Below, one piece after another: positions 37,049-45,511 of a DNA stretch of 64,000 bases. Positions within the stretch are counted from its first letter, which is position 1; every line of letters begins with the position of its first letter. The stretch spans positions 1,240,001-1,304,000 of the forward strand of contig CAWHEL010000004.1 of NCBI GenBank assembly GCA_963828555.1, written 5' to 3'. Source of the DNA: JADJPO01 sp963828555. Its GTDB lineage: Bacteria; Actinomycetota; Actinomycetes; Actinomycetales; Kineosporiaceae. Position numbers and translations under genes: made by a program. A model generated the notes under the pieces. It was not told the DNA's origin, did not search any database, and worked only from the letters and a program-made list of their open reading frames with translations.

Positions 37049-39748
37049 GTGAGCCAGACCACCAACGACCGGCCCAGACTCCTGCTCGTGGACGGCCATT
37101 CGATGGCCTATCGAGCCTTCTTCGCGCTGCCGGCGGAGAACTTCTCCACCACCACGGGGCAGACCACGAACGCCGTGTACGGCTTCACCTCGATGCTGAT
37201 CAACGTCCTGCGGGACGAGAAGCCCGACCACGTCGCCGTCGCCTTCGACATCTCCCGGCAGACCTTCCGAAGTGAGGCCTTCCCGGAGTACAAGGCCAAC
37301 CGGTCGGCCTCGCCGCAGGAGTTCTCCGGACAGGTGCCGCTGATCAAGGAAGTGCTGGCCGCGATGCGGATCCAGGTGCTGGAGAAGGAGGGTTACGAGG
37401 CGGACGACGTGATCGCCACGCTGACCCGGCAGGCCGGTCTGGCCGGCTGGCAGGTGGTGATCAGTAGTGGTGACCGGGACTCACTGCAACTGGTCACCGA
37501 CGACGTGACGATCCTCTACCCGGTGCGCGGGGTGTCCGAGCTGATCCGGATGACGCCGTCCGTGGTGGCGGAGCGCTACGGCGTCACCCCGGGCAGCTAC
37601 CCCGACCTGGCAGCTCTGGTGGGGGAGAGCAGCGACAACCTGCCGGGCGTGCCCGGGGTCGGTAACAAGACCGCGGCCAAGTGGATCAACACCTACGGCG
37701 ATCTGGACGGCATCGTCGCCCACGCCCCCGAGATCAAGGGCAAGGTGGGGCAGAGCCTGCGCGACCACCTCGACCAGGTGCTGACCAACCGGCGGCTGAA
37801 CCGGTTGGTCGACGACCTCGAGCTGCCGCTGACGATCGAGGATCTGCGGCTGCGCGCGTGGGATCGCGAGGGCATCCACCAGGTGTTCGACGGCCTGGAG
37901 TTCCGGGTGCTGCGCGACCGGCTGTTCGAGTACCTGGCCGCGCCCGAGCCGGAGGCCGAGGGCGGCTTCGAACTCGATCAGGCCCGGCTCGACGGGCCGG
38001 CCGTGGCCGAGTGGCTGGCCGCCCACGCGGGGGCGCTCACCGGCGTCCACGTGATCGGGCACTGGGGGCGCGGCACCGGCGACGCCCGCGGCGTGGCCCT
38101 GGCCAGCGCCGACGAGGCGGCCGGGTACGTGGACCTGGTCGATGCAGACCCGGCCGGCCAGGAGGCGTTGGCCGGCTGGCTGGCCGACCCGGCCCGGCCG
38201 AAGGCGTTCCACGACGCCAAGGGGCCGCTGGCGGCACTGGCCGCCCGGGGGCTGACGGTGGCCGGGCTCTACAGCGACACCGCGCTCGCCGCCTACCTGT
38301 GCCGGCCGGACCAACGCAGCTACGACCTGGCCGACCTCACCCTGCGCCATCTGGGCCGTGAGCTGCGGGCCGAGGGGGAGGCCGAGGGCGCGGAGGTGCA
38401 GCTCGCCCTCGACGTCGAGCTCGAGGACGGCGCGGCGGACGCCGCCGAGTCGGCCATGGTGCGGGCCCGGGCCGTGCTCGAGCTGGCCGGGGCGCTGGAC
38501 GGCGAGCTGGCCGAACGCTCGGCGACCACGTTGCTGCACGACGTCGAACTGCCCCTGATCGAGGTGCTCGGCCGGATGGAACGGGCCGGGATCGCGATCG
38601 ACGTGCCGGCGCTGTCCGACCTGGAGTCCTACTTCGCCGACGCCGTGGCGGCGGCGGCCAAGGAGGCCTTCGCGGTGATCGGCACCGAGCTGAACCTGGG
38701 CTCGCCCAAGCAGTTGCAGACCGTGCTGTTCGAGCAGTTGGGCATGCCCAAGACCAAGCGGACCAAGACCGGGTACACCACGGATGCCGAGGCGTTGTCC
38801 GAGCTGTACGTGAAGACCGAGCACCCGTTCCTGCTGCACCTGCTGCGGCACCGGGACGCCTCGAAGCTGCGGGTCACGGTTGAGGGGCTGCTCCGCTCGG
38901 TCTCGGACGACCAGCGCATCCACACCACCTACCAGCAGACGATCGCCGCGACCGGGCGGCTGTCCAGCACCGACCCCAACCTGCAGAACATCCCGATCCG
39001 CACCGACGAGGGCCGCCGGATCCGGCAGACCTTCGTCGTCGGCCCCGGCTACGAGTGCCTGCTGACGGCCGACTACTCCCAGATCGAGATGCGGATCATG
39101 GCGGACCTGTCCCGGGACGCCGGCCTGATCGAGGCGTTCAACTCCGGGGAGGACCTGCACAGTTTCGTCGCCTCGCGAGTGTTCGGCGTGCCTGCGGCCG
39201 AGGTAACGCCAGCGATGCGCTCGAAGATCAAGGCCATGGCCTACGGGCTGGCCTACGGGCTGAGCGCCTTCGGCCTGTCGCGGCAGCTGAGCATCGGGGT
39301 GGACGAGGCCCGCACCCTGATGGAGGACTACTTCGACCGGTTCGGCGGGGTGCGCGACTACCTGCAGAGCGTGGTCGCTGAGGCCCGGCGCACCGGCTAC
39401 ACCGAGACCATCCTGGGCCGCCGGCGCTACCTGCCGGATCTAACCAGCGACAACCGGCAGCGCCGGGAAATGGCTGAGCGGATGGCCCTCAACGCGCCGA
39501 TCCAGGGCTCGGCCGCCGACCTGATCAAGGTGGCCATGCTCGCGGTCGACCGTCGGCTGGCCGCCGACGGCCTGCGTAGCCGGATGCTGCTCCAGGTCCA
39601 CGACGAACTGGTGCTCGAGGTCGCCCCGGGAGAGCGGGCGGCGGTCGAGGGCCTCGTCCGCAGTGCCATGGGCGGCGCCGCCGAGCTGTCGGTACCGCTG
39701 GAGGTCTCGGTGGGCATCGGCCGCAGCTGGCACGAAGCCGGCCACTGA
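37049..39748 (+). CDS. polA: DNA polymerase I
   Basis: PolA fills repair gaps and removes Okazaki primers. It has 899 aa. The 5' nuclease domain (1-310) starts LLLVDGHSMAYRAFFALP with the usual acidic clusters (GDRDSLQLV). The middle domain (320-500) keeps the exonuclease fold, but the first DxE metal motif is replaced by GVHVIGHWG, so proofreading should be absent, as is usual in Actinobacteria. The polymerase domain has motif A DYSQIEMRIMADLS, the O-helix RSKIKAMAYGLAYG and motif C QVHDELVLEV. GTG 37049 lies 7 bases after TAGGGT (leaderless). Confidence 0.96.
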   Translation: MSQTTNDRPRLLLVDGHSMAYRAFFALPAENFSTTTGQTTNAVYGFTSMLINVLRDEKPDHVAVAFDISRQTFRSEAFPEYKANRSASPQEFSGQVPLIKEVLAAMRIQVLEKEGYEADDVIATLTRQAGLAGWQVVISSGDRDSLQLVTDDVTILYPVRGVSELIRMTPSVVAERYGVTPGSYPDLAALVGESSDNLPGVPGVGNKTAAKWINTYGDLDGIVAHAPEIKGKVGQSLRDHLDQVLTNRRLNRLVDDLELPLTIEDLRLRAWDREGIHQVFDGLEFRVLRDRLFEYLAAPEPEAEGGFELDQARLDGPAVAEWLAAHAGALTGVHVIGHWGRGTGDARGVALASADEAAGYVDLVDADPAGQEALAGWLADPARPKAFHDAKGPLAALAARGLTVAGLYSDTALAAYLCRPDQRSYDLADLTLRHLGRELRAEGEAEGAEVQLALDVELEDGAADAAESAMVRARAVLELAGALDGELAERSATTLLHDVELPLIEVLGRMERAGIAIDVPALSDLESYFADAVAAAAKEAFAVIGTELNLGSPKQLQTVLFEQLGMPKTKRTKTGYTTDAEALSELYVKTEHPFLLHLLRHRDASKLRVTVEGLLRSVSDDQRIHTTYQQTIAATGRLSSTDPNLQNIPIRTDEGRRIRQTFVVGPGYECLLTADYSQIEMRIMADLSRDAGLIEAFNSGEDLHSFVASRVFGVPAAEVTPAMRSKIKAMAYGLAYGLSAFGLSRQLSIGVDEARTLMEDYFDRFGGVRDYLQSVVAEARRTGYTETILGRRRYLPDLTSDNRQRREMAERMALNAPIQGSAADLIKVAMLAVDRRLAADGLRSRMLLQVHDELVLEVAPGERAAVEGLVRSAMGGAAELSVPLEVSVGIGRSWHEAGH

Positions 39749-39787
39749 ACGATCTCGCGCGCCGCATGGACCTGGCCGCGGCGTCCG

Positions 39788-40597
39788 CTATCGGTGTGAG
39801 GGTTTGCGGGTGATGAAGACGGCTGTGCCGGGCAGCAGCCGGCCCCGCAGCAGGCTCCAGCCGCCCCAGGTGCGCCCGTGCCCCTCGGGCCAGGTGGGCT
39901 CCACAACGTCCAGCAGTTCCAGGCCGGCCCGGACCACGTCGCGCACCCGCCCGCCGAGAGTCCGGTGGTGCTCGGCGTAGGTGACCTCGCCGTCGGGGTC
40001 GGTCTCGATGTAGGGCGTGGTGTCGAAGTAGGACCGGACGGCAGTGAGGCCGCCCGGGCCCGGATCGTCCGGGAACGCCCAGCGCACCGGGTGGCTGAAC
40101 GAGAAGACCCAACGGCCACCCGGGCGCAGCACCCGGGCCACCTCGGCCATGATCGTCTCAGGGTCGGCGACGAACGGCACCGCCCCGTAGGCGGAGCAGG
40201 CCAGGTCGAAGCTGGAGTCGGCGAAGGGCAGCCGCCGGGCGTCGGCCTGCAGCACCGGGGGCAGCGGCGCCCGCGCGGCGTCCGCCCGCAACATGGCGAC
40301 GGACAGGTCCAGACCCACCACCCGGGCTCCCTGGGCGGCCAGCCAGCGGGTGCACTGACCTGCACCGCAACCGACCTCGAGCACGTCGCGGCCGGCGACG
40401 GGGCCGAGCAGGCCGGCCGACTCCTCGTCCAGCCCCTCCGGGCCCCAGACGAAGCGGTCGCCGCCCAGCGCCGCGCCGTGTTCGGCCAGGTAGTCCGCGG
40501 CCGCGGCATCCCACCAGGAGCGGTTCGCGCGCACCGATTCCCCGGCCCCGGCGGTGGCGTATCCGGCCCCACCCAGGCCACCGGACAACTCGGGCAT
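39788..40597 (-). CDS. Class I SAM-dependent methyltransferase
   Basis: A 269-aa cytosolic methyltransferase of the UbiE/Methyltransf_11 type. The SAM loop is VLEVGCGAGQCTRWLAAQG, the acidic residue ending beta-2 is in VVGLDLSVAML, and LPFADSSFDLACSAYGAVPF is motif IV. WEP-like C-terminal strands follow (VEPTWPEGHGRTWGGW). The substrate is unknown. ATG 40597 begins MPELSGGLGG; the frame is open 27 codons further upstream without support. It is divergent from rpsA and conserved between polA and rpsA in many Actinobacteria. Confidence 0.88.
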   Translation of the reverse strand: MPELSGGLGGAGYATAGAGESVRANRSWWDAAAADYLAEHGAALGGDRFVWGPEGLDEESAGLLGPVAGRDVLEVGCGAGQCTRWLAAQGARVVGLDLSVAMLRADAARAPLPPVLQADARRLPFADSSFDLACSAYGAVPFVADPETIMAEVARVLRPGGRWVFSFSHPVRWAFPDDPGPGGLTAVRSYFDTTPYIETDPDGEVTYAEHHRTLGGRVRDVVRAGLELLDVVEPTWPEGHGRTWGGWSLLRGRLLPGTAVFITRKPSHR

Positions 40598-40616
40598 AGG
40601 GCTCCTCGTCAGCGCT

Positions 40617-40646
40617 TTGACCTGTGATCTGACCGAACGGTACGGT
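40617..40646 (+). promoter_or_regulatory. rpsA promoter
   Basis: TTGACC (40617-40622) and TACGGT (40641-40646) are separated by 18 bases, the best -35/-10 pair in the window. Transcription from about 40653 would give a leader of about 76 bases before rpsA. Confidence 0.7.
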
Positions 40647-40728
40647 AACCATGGCGCACAGACTCGTGCAGCCGTCATCCCGTGTTCCTGTCCGCATCGA
40701 CACCTGTCCGCATCGGAGCTCCCACTAC

Positions 40729-42243
40729 ATGACCACCAGCCCGACGATCAGCCACACCCTCCCCGCCGCCGAGAAGGCGAGCAGCCCGCAGGTCGCCATC
40801 AACGACATCGGCACCGCGGAAGACTTCCTCGCCGCGATCGACGAGACGATCAAGTACTTCAATGACGGCGACATCGTCGCCGGCACGATCGTCAAGGTGG
40901 ACCGCGACGAGGTCCTGCTCGACATCGGGTACAAGACCGAGGGCGTCATCCCGTCCCGCGAGCTGTCCATCAAGCACGACGTCGACCCCGGTGAGGTGGT
41001 CAGCGTCGGCGACGAGATCGAGGCTCTTGTTCTCCAGAAGGAGGACAAGGAAGGCCGTCTCATCCTGTCCAAGAAGCGCGCCCAGTACGAGCGCGCCTGG
41101 GGCACGATCGAGAAGATCAAGGAAGAGGACGGCATCGTCACCGGCACGGTGATCGAGGTGGTCAAGGGTGGTCTGATCCTCGACATCGGGCTGCGCGGCT
41201 TCCTGCCCGCCTCCCTGGTCGAGATGCGCCGGGTGCGCGACCTGCAGCCCTACGTGGGCAAGCAGATCGAAGCCAAGATCATCGAGCTGGACAAGAACCG
41301 CAACAACGTGGTCCTCTCGCGCCGCGCCTGGCTCGAGCAGACCCAGTCCGAGGTGCGCCAGACCTTCCTGCAGACCCTGCAGAAGGGCCAGGTCCGCTCC
41401 GGTGTGGTCTCCTCGATCGTCAACTTCGGCGCCTTCGTCGATCTCGGCGGGGTGGACGGTCTGGTGCACGTCTCCGAGCTGTCCTGGAAGCACATCGACC
41501 ACCCGGGAGAGGTTGTCGAGGTCGGCCAGGAGGTCACCGTCGAGGTGCTCGACGTCGACATGGACCGCGAGCGCGTCTCGCTGTCGCTGAAGGCGACCCA
41601 GGAAGACCCGTGGCAGCAGTTCGCCCGGACGCACGCAATCGGTCAAGTCGTTCCGGGCAAGGTCACCAAGCTGGTTCCGTTCGGCGCGTTCGTCCGGGTG
41701 GACGAGGGCATCGAGGGCCTGGTGCACATCTCCGAGCTGGCCGAGCGCCACGTGGAGATCCCTGAGCAGGTCGTGCAGGTCGGCGACGCGATCTTCGTCA
41801 AGGTGATCGACATCGACCTCGAGCGCCGGCGGATCTCGCTGTCGCTGAAGCAGGCCAACGAGGGCGTCACCGGCGCCACCGGTGGCGACTTCGACCCCTC
41901 GATGTACGGGATGGCGGCCGAGTACGACGAGGGCGGCAACTACAAGTACCCCGAGGGCTTCGACCCCGAGACGAACGACTGGCTCGAGGGCTACGACAAG
42001 CAGCGTGAGGAGTGGGAGCGGCAGTACGCCGAGGCCCACGCGCGCTGGGAGGCGCACCGCAAGCAGATCGACGAGGCCGCCAAGGCCGACGCCGAGGCAC
42101 GCACCGAGACCGGGGATGCGCCCGCCGCGGCGTCCTCGTCCGCGTCCTCGACGTACAGCTCCCAGGCTCCCGTCGCTGAGGGCACCCTGGCCTCGGACGA
42201 GGCCCTGGCAGCACTGCGCGAGAAGCTCACCGGCGGGTACTGA
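40729..42243 (+). CDS. rpsA: 30S ribosomal protein S1
   Basis: S1 helps the 30S subunit hold mRNA. It has 504 aa with four S1 (OB-fold) repeats at about residues 45-115, 130-200, 215-290 and 300-375, as in actinobacterial S1; SIVNFGAFVDLGGVDGLVHVSE and LVPFGAFVRVDEGIEGLVHISE are the best-conserved strands. The C-terminal 120 residues are acidic and low-complexity (Ala/Ser/Glu). ATG 40729 with GGAG ten bases upstream begins MTTSPTISHTLP; an upstream ATG 40651 would sit at the transcription start and is rejected. Confidence 0.96.
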   Translation: MTTSPTISHTLPAAEKASSPQVAINDIGTAEDFLAAIDETIKYFNDGDIVAGTIVKVDRDEVLLDIGYKTEGVIPSRELSIKHDVDPGEVVSVGDEIEALVLQKEDKEGRLILSKKRAQYERAWGTIEKIKEEDGIVTGTVIEVVKGGLILDIGLRGFLPASLVEMRRVRDLQPYVGKQIEAKIIELDKNRNNVVLSRRAWLEQTQSEVRQTFLQTLQKGQVRSGVVSSIVNFGAFVDLGGVDGLVHVSELSWKHIDHPGEVVEVGQEVTVEVLDVDMDRERVSLSLKATQEDPWQQFARTHAIGQVVPGKVTKLVPFGAFVRVDEGIEGLVHISELAERHVEIPEQVVQVGDAIFVKVIDIDLERRRISLSLKQANEGVTGATGGDFDPSMYGMAAEYDEGGNYKYPEGFDPETNDWLEGYDKQREEWERQYAEAHARWEAHRKQIDEAAKADAEARTETGDAPAAASSSASSTYSSQAPVAEGTLASDEALAALREKLTGGY

Positions 42244-42253
42244 CCCGCCAGCT

Positions 42254-42305
42254 TGACGAGGTGATCGGCTCAAGACCCCCGGGTCTGGAGCCGATCACCT
42301 CGTCA
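42254..42305 (+). terminator. Long palindromic terminator of rpsA, overlapping the next start codon
   Basis: Bases 42254-42271 and 42288-42305 are exact reverse complements (18 bp). Inside, AGACCC (42273-42278) can pair with GGGTCT (42281-42286), so nearly the whole 52 bases fold. The last base is the A of ATG 42305 of the following gene. Confidence 0.85.
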
Positions 42306-43888
42306 TGAGCGAGGACCAGAGCGATGCGGTGTCGTCGCGTGCGGTGGCCCGCTCGCTGACTCCGACCCAACGCGCGGCGTCGGAGGACCACAGCTCCCTG
42401 GCGGCCAAGCTGCGAGTCGTCCAGGCCTCGGACGACGACCTCGACGCCCGCCGGCGTTTCGAGATCGCCGCGTCCGCACCCGAGCGTGATCCCGCCGAGT
42501 ACGTCGTTCGGCGACGGATCAGCCCGCGCTGGCGGCGGCAGTACACCACGCTCTGCGTCACCGCCGACCTGGTGTTCGCCATGGTCGGCGCAACCGTCGG
42601 CATGACCGCGCGGGGCGAGGACCTGCGGTTCGCGCTACCCTTCGCCTGCCTGTTCGTGATCGTGCTGACCCTCGGTCGGGTCTACGAACACCGTTTCGTG
42701 GGAGCGGGTTTCGAGGAGTACCGCCGGCTGGCCGGCGCCGGGCTCGCCTTCGTCGCGGTGACCACGTTCACCGCCTACGCCCTGCAGGCCCCGTTCCGGG
42801 GCCTGGTGCTGCTCGGCGCACCGATCGCCCTGACCTGTTCCCTCGTGTCGCACGCGGTGGCCCGACAGCTCCTGTTCGTGCTGCGTCGTCGGGGCCTGTG
42901 TGCCCAGCGGGTGGTCGTGATCGGGTCGGAACGCTCGGTCGAATCCATCATCAGGGCCCTGCGCCGAGAGCCGCACAGCGGGGTCTGCGTGGTGGCCGCG
43001 TGCGTGCGGCGCAGCGAGCAGGGCGAGATCGAGGGCGTTCCGGTGGCCGGTACCCCCGACCAGGCACTCGGCGTCCTGCGCCGGCACTACGGGGACACAC
43101 TCCTGCTCACCGCGTGGTCGGATGTCAGCGAGACCGATCTGCGCCGCCTCTCCTGGGATCTGGAGGGCAGTGGTGCGCAGTTGCTGGTGGCGCCGCGACT
43201 GACCGAGGTCGCCGTTCCCCGGATGCACATCCAGACCATCGGCGGGCTTCCGCTGCTGCATGTCGACGAACCCGAGTTCACCGGTCTGCGCCGGGTGGCC
43301 AAGGGCGCGCTCGACCTGGGCCTCGGCCTGCTCGCCCTGGTGATGCTGGCGCCCGTGATGGCGGCCGTGGCGATCGCGATCAGGCTGGACTCGCGGGGGC
43401 CGGTGCTGTTCCGCCAGGTGCGCATCGGCAAGGACTCCAAGCCCTTCCTGATGACCAAGTTCCGCAGCATGTACGTGGACGCCGAGGAACGGCTGACCCA
43501 GCTCAGCCACCTGAACGAGCACGGTGAGGGACCTCTGTTCAAGATGCGCGAGGACCCCCGAGTGACCCGGATCGGGGCGGTCCTGCGCCGGTTCTCCCTC
43601 GACGAGCTGCCCCAGCTGTTCGACGTCCTGGCCCGCCGGATGTCGCTGGTCGGTCCCCGCCCGCCGCTGCCCAGCGAGGTGGAGGCCTACGAGGACGACG
43701 TGCGCCGTCGGTTGCTGGTCAAGCCCGGGATCACTGGACTGTGGCAGGTCTCCGGCCGCTCCGACCTGACCTGGGAGGAGTCGGTGCGGCTCGACCTCAG
43801 CTACGTGGAGAACTGGTCCCTCGGCCTGGATCTGTCGATCATCGCCCGCACCGTGGTCGCCGTCCTTGCCCGCCGCGGCGCCTACTGA
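42305..43888 (+). CDS. Polyprenyl-phosphate sugar-1-phosphate transferase (exopolysaccharide initiation)
   Basis: Starts an exopolysaccharide repeat unit by moving a sugar-1-phosphate from a UDP-sugar to undecaprenyl phosphate. It has 527 aa: a polar N-terminal 75 residues, four membrane helices, a CoA-binding-like central domain (RVVVIGSERSVESIIRALRR) and the C-terminal catalytic domain with a fifth helix, GPVLFRQVRIGKDSKPFLMTKFRSM, LDELPQLFDVLARRMSLVGPRPP and KPGITGLWQVSGRS. No glycosyltransferase or flippase gene is nearby. ATG 42305 overlaps the rpsA terminator, so the true start may be a downstream GTG in the polar N-terminus. Confidence 0.9.
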   Translation: MSEDQSDAVSSRAVARSLTPTQRAASEDHSSLAAKLRVVQASDDDLDARRRFEIAASAPERDPAEYVVRRRISPRWRRQYTTLCVTADLVFAMVGATVGMTARGEDLRFALPFACLFVIVLTLGRVYEHRFVGAGFEEYRRLAGAGLAFVAVTTFTAYALQAPFRGLVLLGAPIALTCSLVSHAVARQLLFVLRRRGLCAQRVVVIGSERSVESIIRALRREPHSGVCVVAACVRRSEQGEIEGVPVAGTPDQALGVLRRHYGDTLLLTAWSDVSETDLRRLSWDLEGSGAQLLVAPRLTEVAVPRMHIQTIGGLPLLHVDEPEFTGLRRVAKGALDLGLGLLALVMLAPVMAAVAIAIRLDSRGPVLFRQVRIGKDSKPFLMTKFRSMYVDAEERLTQLSHLNEHGEGPLFKMREDPRVTRIGAVLRRFSLDELPQLFDVLARRMSLVGPRPPLPSEVEAYEDDVRRRLLVKPGITGLWQVSGRSDLTWEESVRLDLSYVENWSLGLDLSIIARTVVAVLARRGAY

Positions 43889-44012
43889 CGCCTGACGGAC
43901 CCTGCTTCAGGGTGGAGGAACCCCTACCCGGGGTGGTGGGACAGACCCGTCGTCACCACGCCCGCACCGCTTCTGGCGTCGAAGACCTCATCCGACGCGT
44001 CAGGAGCAGGCC

Positions 44013-44171
44013 ATGGAGACGATGCATGCCGTCTCGGTTCACGGACTCAGCCAGACGTTCGGTGCCGGCGCGGGCGAGGTCCGGGCCCTCGACGGCGTCG
44101 ACCCGTCGATCCCGGCCGGCATGTTCACCGCGATCATGAGCCCATCCGGATCGGGCAAGTCGACCTGTCCT
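44013..44171 (+). pseudogene. N-terminal remnant of an ABC transporter ATPase
   Basis: From ATG 44013 the frame reads AVSVHGLSQTFGAGAGEVRA and reaches a Walker A motif, MSPSGSGKST, typical of MacB/LolD-type ATPases. It then diverges abruptly (CPGMAAERLIQSG). The signature, Walker B and remaining 180 residues are missing. The open frame runs to 44249, into coaE, and has no meaning after about 44171. The 124 bases before it (43889-44012) hold short GC hairpins and no gene. Confidence 0.8.
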
Positions 44172-44218
44172 GGCATGGCTGCAGAGCGTCTGATCCAGTC
44201 CGGTGCCGTCGTGGGCTC

Positions 44219-44224
44219 TACGCT
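44219..44224 (+). promoter_or_regulatory. -10 element (TACGCT) for leaderless coaE
   Basis: TACGCT ends 6 bases before GTG 44231. No ribosome binding site is present. Confidence 0.45.
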
Positions 44225-44230
44225 GCACAC

Positions 44231-45118
44231 GTGCTCACGCTGGGTCTGACCGGAGGGATCGGAGCCGGCAAGTCGACGGTCGCCCGACGGCTCGCCGAGC
44301 TCGGCGCGGTGGTGGTCGACGCCGACCAGCTCGCTCGTGCCGTGGTGGCCTGTGGGACGCCGGGCCTGGCCGAGGTCGCGGCGGAGTTCGGCGCAGAGGT
44401 GCTGTCGGCGTCCGGTGACCTGGACCGTGCGGCGCTCGGCCGGCTCGTGTTCGCGGACGCCGCCGCACGCCGCCGACTCGAGGCGATCACCCATCCGCTG
44501 ATCGCCGCGGCCACGGCCGAGGCGTTCGCGTCCGCCTCGCAGGACTCGATCGGCGTGCACGACGTGCCCCTGCTGGTGGAGAAGAGGATGGGCTCCTGCT
44601 ACCACCTGGTGCTGGTCGTGCACGTCGAGCTCGAGGAGCGGGTGCGTCGCCTGGTCACCCTGCGTGGGATGCCTGAGGACGACGTGCGGGCGCGGATCGC
44701 CGCCCAGGCGGACGACGCCGCGCGCCGCGCCGCCGCGGACGTCTGGCTGGACAATTCCGGTGACCCGGCAGAGCTCGTCGACCAGGTCGATGCACTGTGG
44801 CAGAAGAGGATCCGTCCGTTCGCGGACAATCTCGCAGCGCACCGTTCCGCCGCCAGGGCCCCGGCCGAGACACCGGGCGCCGCCGCGCTCAGCCGGGTGG
44901 CGGACAGGGTTCGGCGCAGGATGGGCGAGCCTGCCCAGGTCACCGTCGACGGCGAGTGGAGGCTGCGGGTGGTCCTCGCCGATCCGGTCGCGGCGGAGGC
45001 GTCCCGGCTGGGGCTTGAGGCCGCCGGCTTCGCCCGGATCGACGAGGCCGGCGATCCGGGCCACTACCGCTCATGCGATCCGGGCTGCGTGGTGGACGTC
45101 GCGGTGACCACGTCGTGA
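44231..45118 (+). CDS. coaE: Dephospho-CoA kinase with C-terminal extension
   Basis: Phosphorylates dephospho-CoA, the last step of coenzyme A synthesis. Residues 1-200 are the kinase: P-loop GLTGGIGAGKST, VVDADQLARAVV, HPLI and the lid RLVTLRGMPEDDVRARIAAQ. In the loop VHDVPLLVEKRMG the dephospho-CoA site is normal. Residues 205-295 form an extension resembling part of the GrpB/UPF0157 domain fused to CoaE in mycobacteria (ADPVAAEASRLGLEAAGF; CDPGCVVDVAV), but it is much shorter and stops early. GTG 44231 lies 6 bases after TACGCT. Confidence 0.93.
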   Translation: MLTLGLTGGIGAGKSTVARRLAELGAVVVDADQLARAVVACGTPGLAEVAAEFGAEVLSASGDLDRAALGRLVFADAAARRRLEAITHPLIAAATAEAFASASQDSIGVHDVPLLVEKRMGSCYHLVLVVHVELEERVRRLVTLRGMPEDDVRARIAAQADDAARRAAADVWLDNSGDPAELVDQVDALWQKRIRPFADNLAAHRSAARAPAETPGAAALSRVADRVRRRMGEPAQVTVDGEWRLRVVLADPVAAEASRLGLEAAGFARIDEAGDPGHYRSCDPGCVVDVAVTTS

Positions 45119-45480
45119 CCCGTTGGCGCCGAGCGCTCGGCCTCGTCGTCCTGCTCGATCGGGGTCACTCGTTCGAACGAGCCGGTGACCCTGACCTTCG
45201 CCGTGGACCGCGTCTTCAAGGGAGATGCTCTGGCGCGCCAGACGGTGACCACCGCGGCGAGCGGTTCGTCCTGCGGGCTGGAGCTGGCCGGCGAGGGAGT
45301 GTTCCTGATGTTCGCCGACGCGGATGGCGGAGCGGCGCTGGCCAGCGGACTGTGCAGCGGGAGCGGGATCGCCTCGGGCTGGTCACCACTCGGTTCGAAG
45401 TCGGCGTGACGGCCACCGGGCTCCTGCTGCTGCGTCGTCTGCGTCGTCGTCCTGGCCCGGACCCCACGGCTCCACCATGA
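45116..45480 (+). pseudogene. Broken gene for a secreted, C-terminally anchored protein
   Basis: Parts of one exported protein appear in different frames. A signal-peptide start VTRWRRALGLVVLL lies in frame 2 from 45116 and fuses to unrelated sequence. SSCSIGVTRSNEPVTLTFAV to SGLCSGSGIA follows (45143-45373). A C-terminal helix with basic stop-transfer, TGLLLLRRLRRRPGPDP, is in frame 1 (45416-45475). The middle part resembles the Cys-rich beta-barrel (TIMP/NTR-like) secreted proteins of Actinobacteria. An inverted copy of 40 bases of uvrB (45367-45406) interrupts it. No intact product is possible. Confidence 0.6.
45367..45406. repeat. Inverted repeat, left arm (matches uvrB 5' region)
   Basis: These 40 bases are an exact reverse complement of 45562-45601 inside uvrB. 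The arms are 155 bases apart, with the uvrB start between them. Confidence 0.9.
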
Positions 45481-45499
45481 GACTGTCGGTGGTGGCGCT

Positions 45500-45505
45500 T
45501 ACGGT
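45500..45505 (+). promoter_or_regulatory. -10 element (TACGGT) for leaderless uvrB
   Basis: TACGGT ends 6 bases before ATG 45512. This favours that start over GTG 45506. Confidence 0.45.
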
Positions 45506-45511
45506 GTGAGG

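Noticed and set aside
45168..45181. A 14-bp palindrome (CTCGTTCGAACGAG) upstream of uvrB as a LexA/SOS box
   Set aside because: Actinobacterial LexA boxes have GAAC-N4-GTTC. Here the half sites are in the opposite order, and the site is 330 bases from the start inside a pseudogene.
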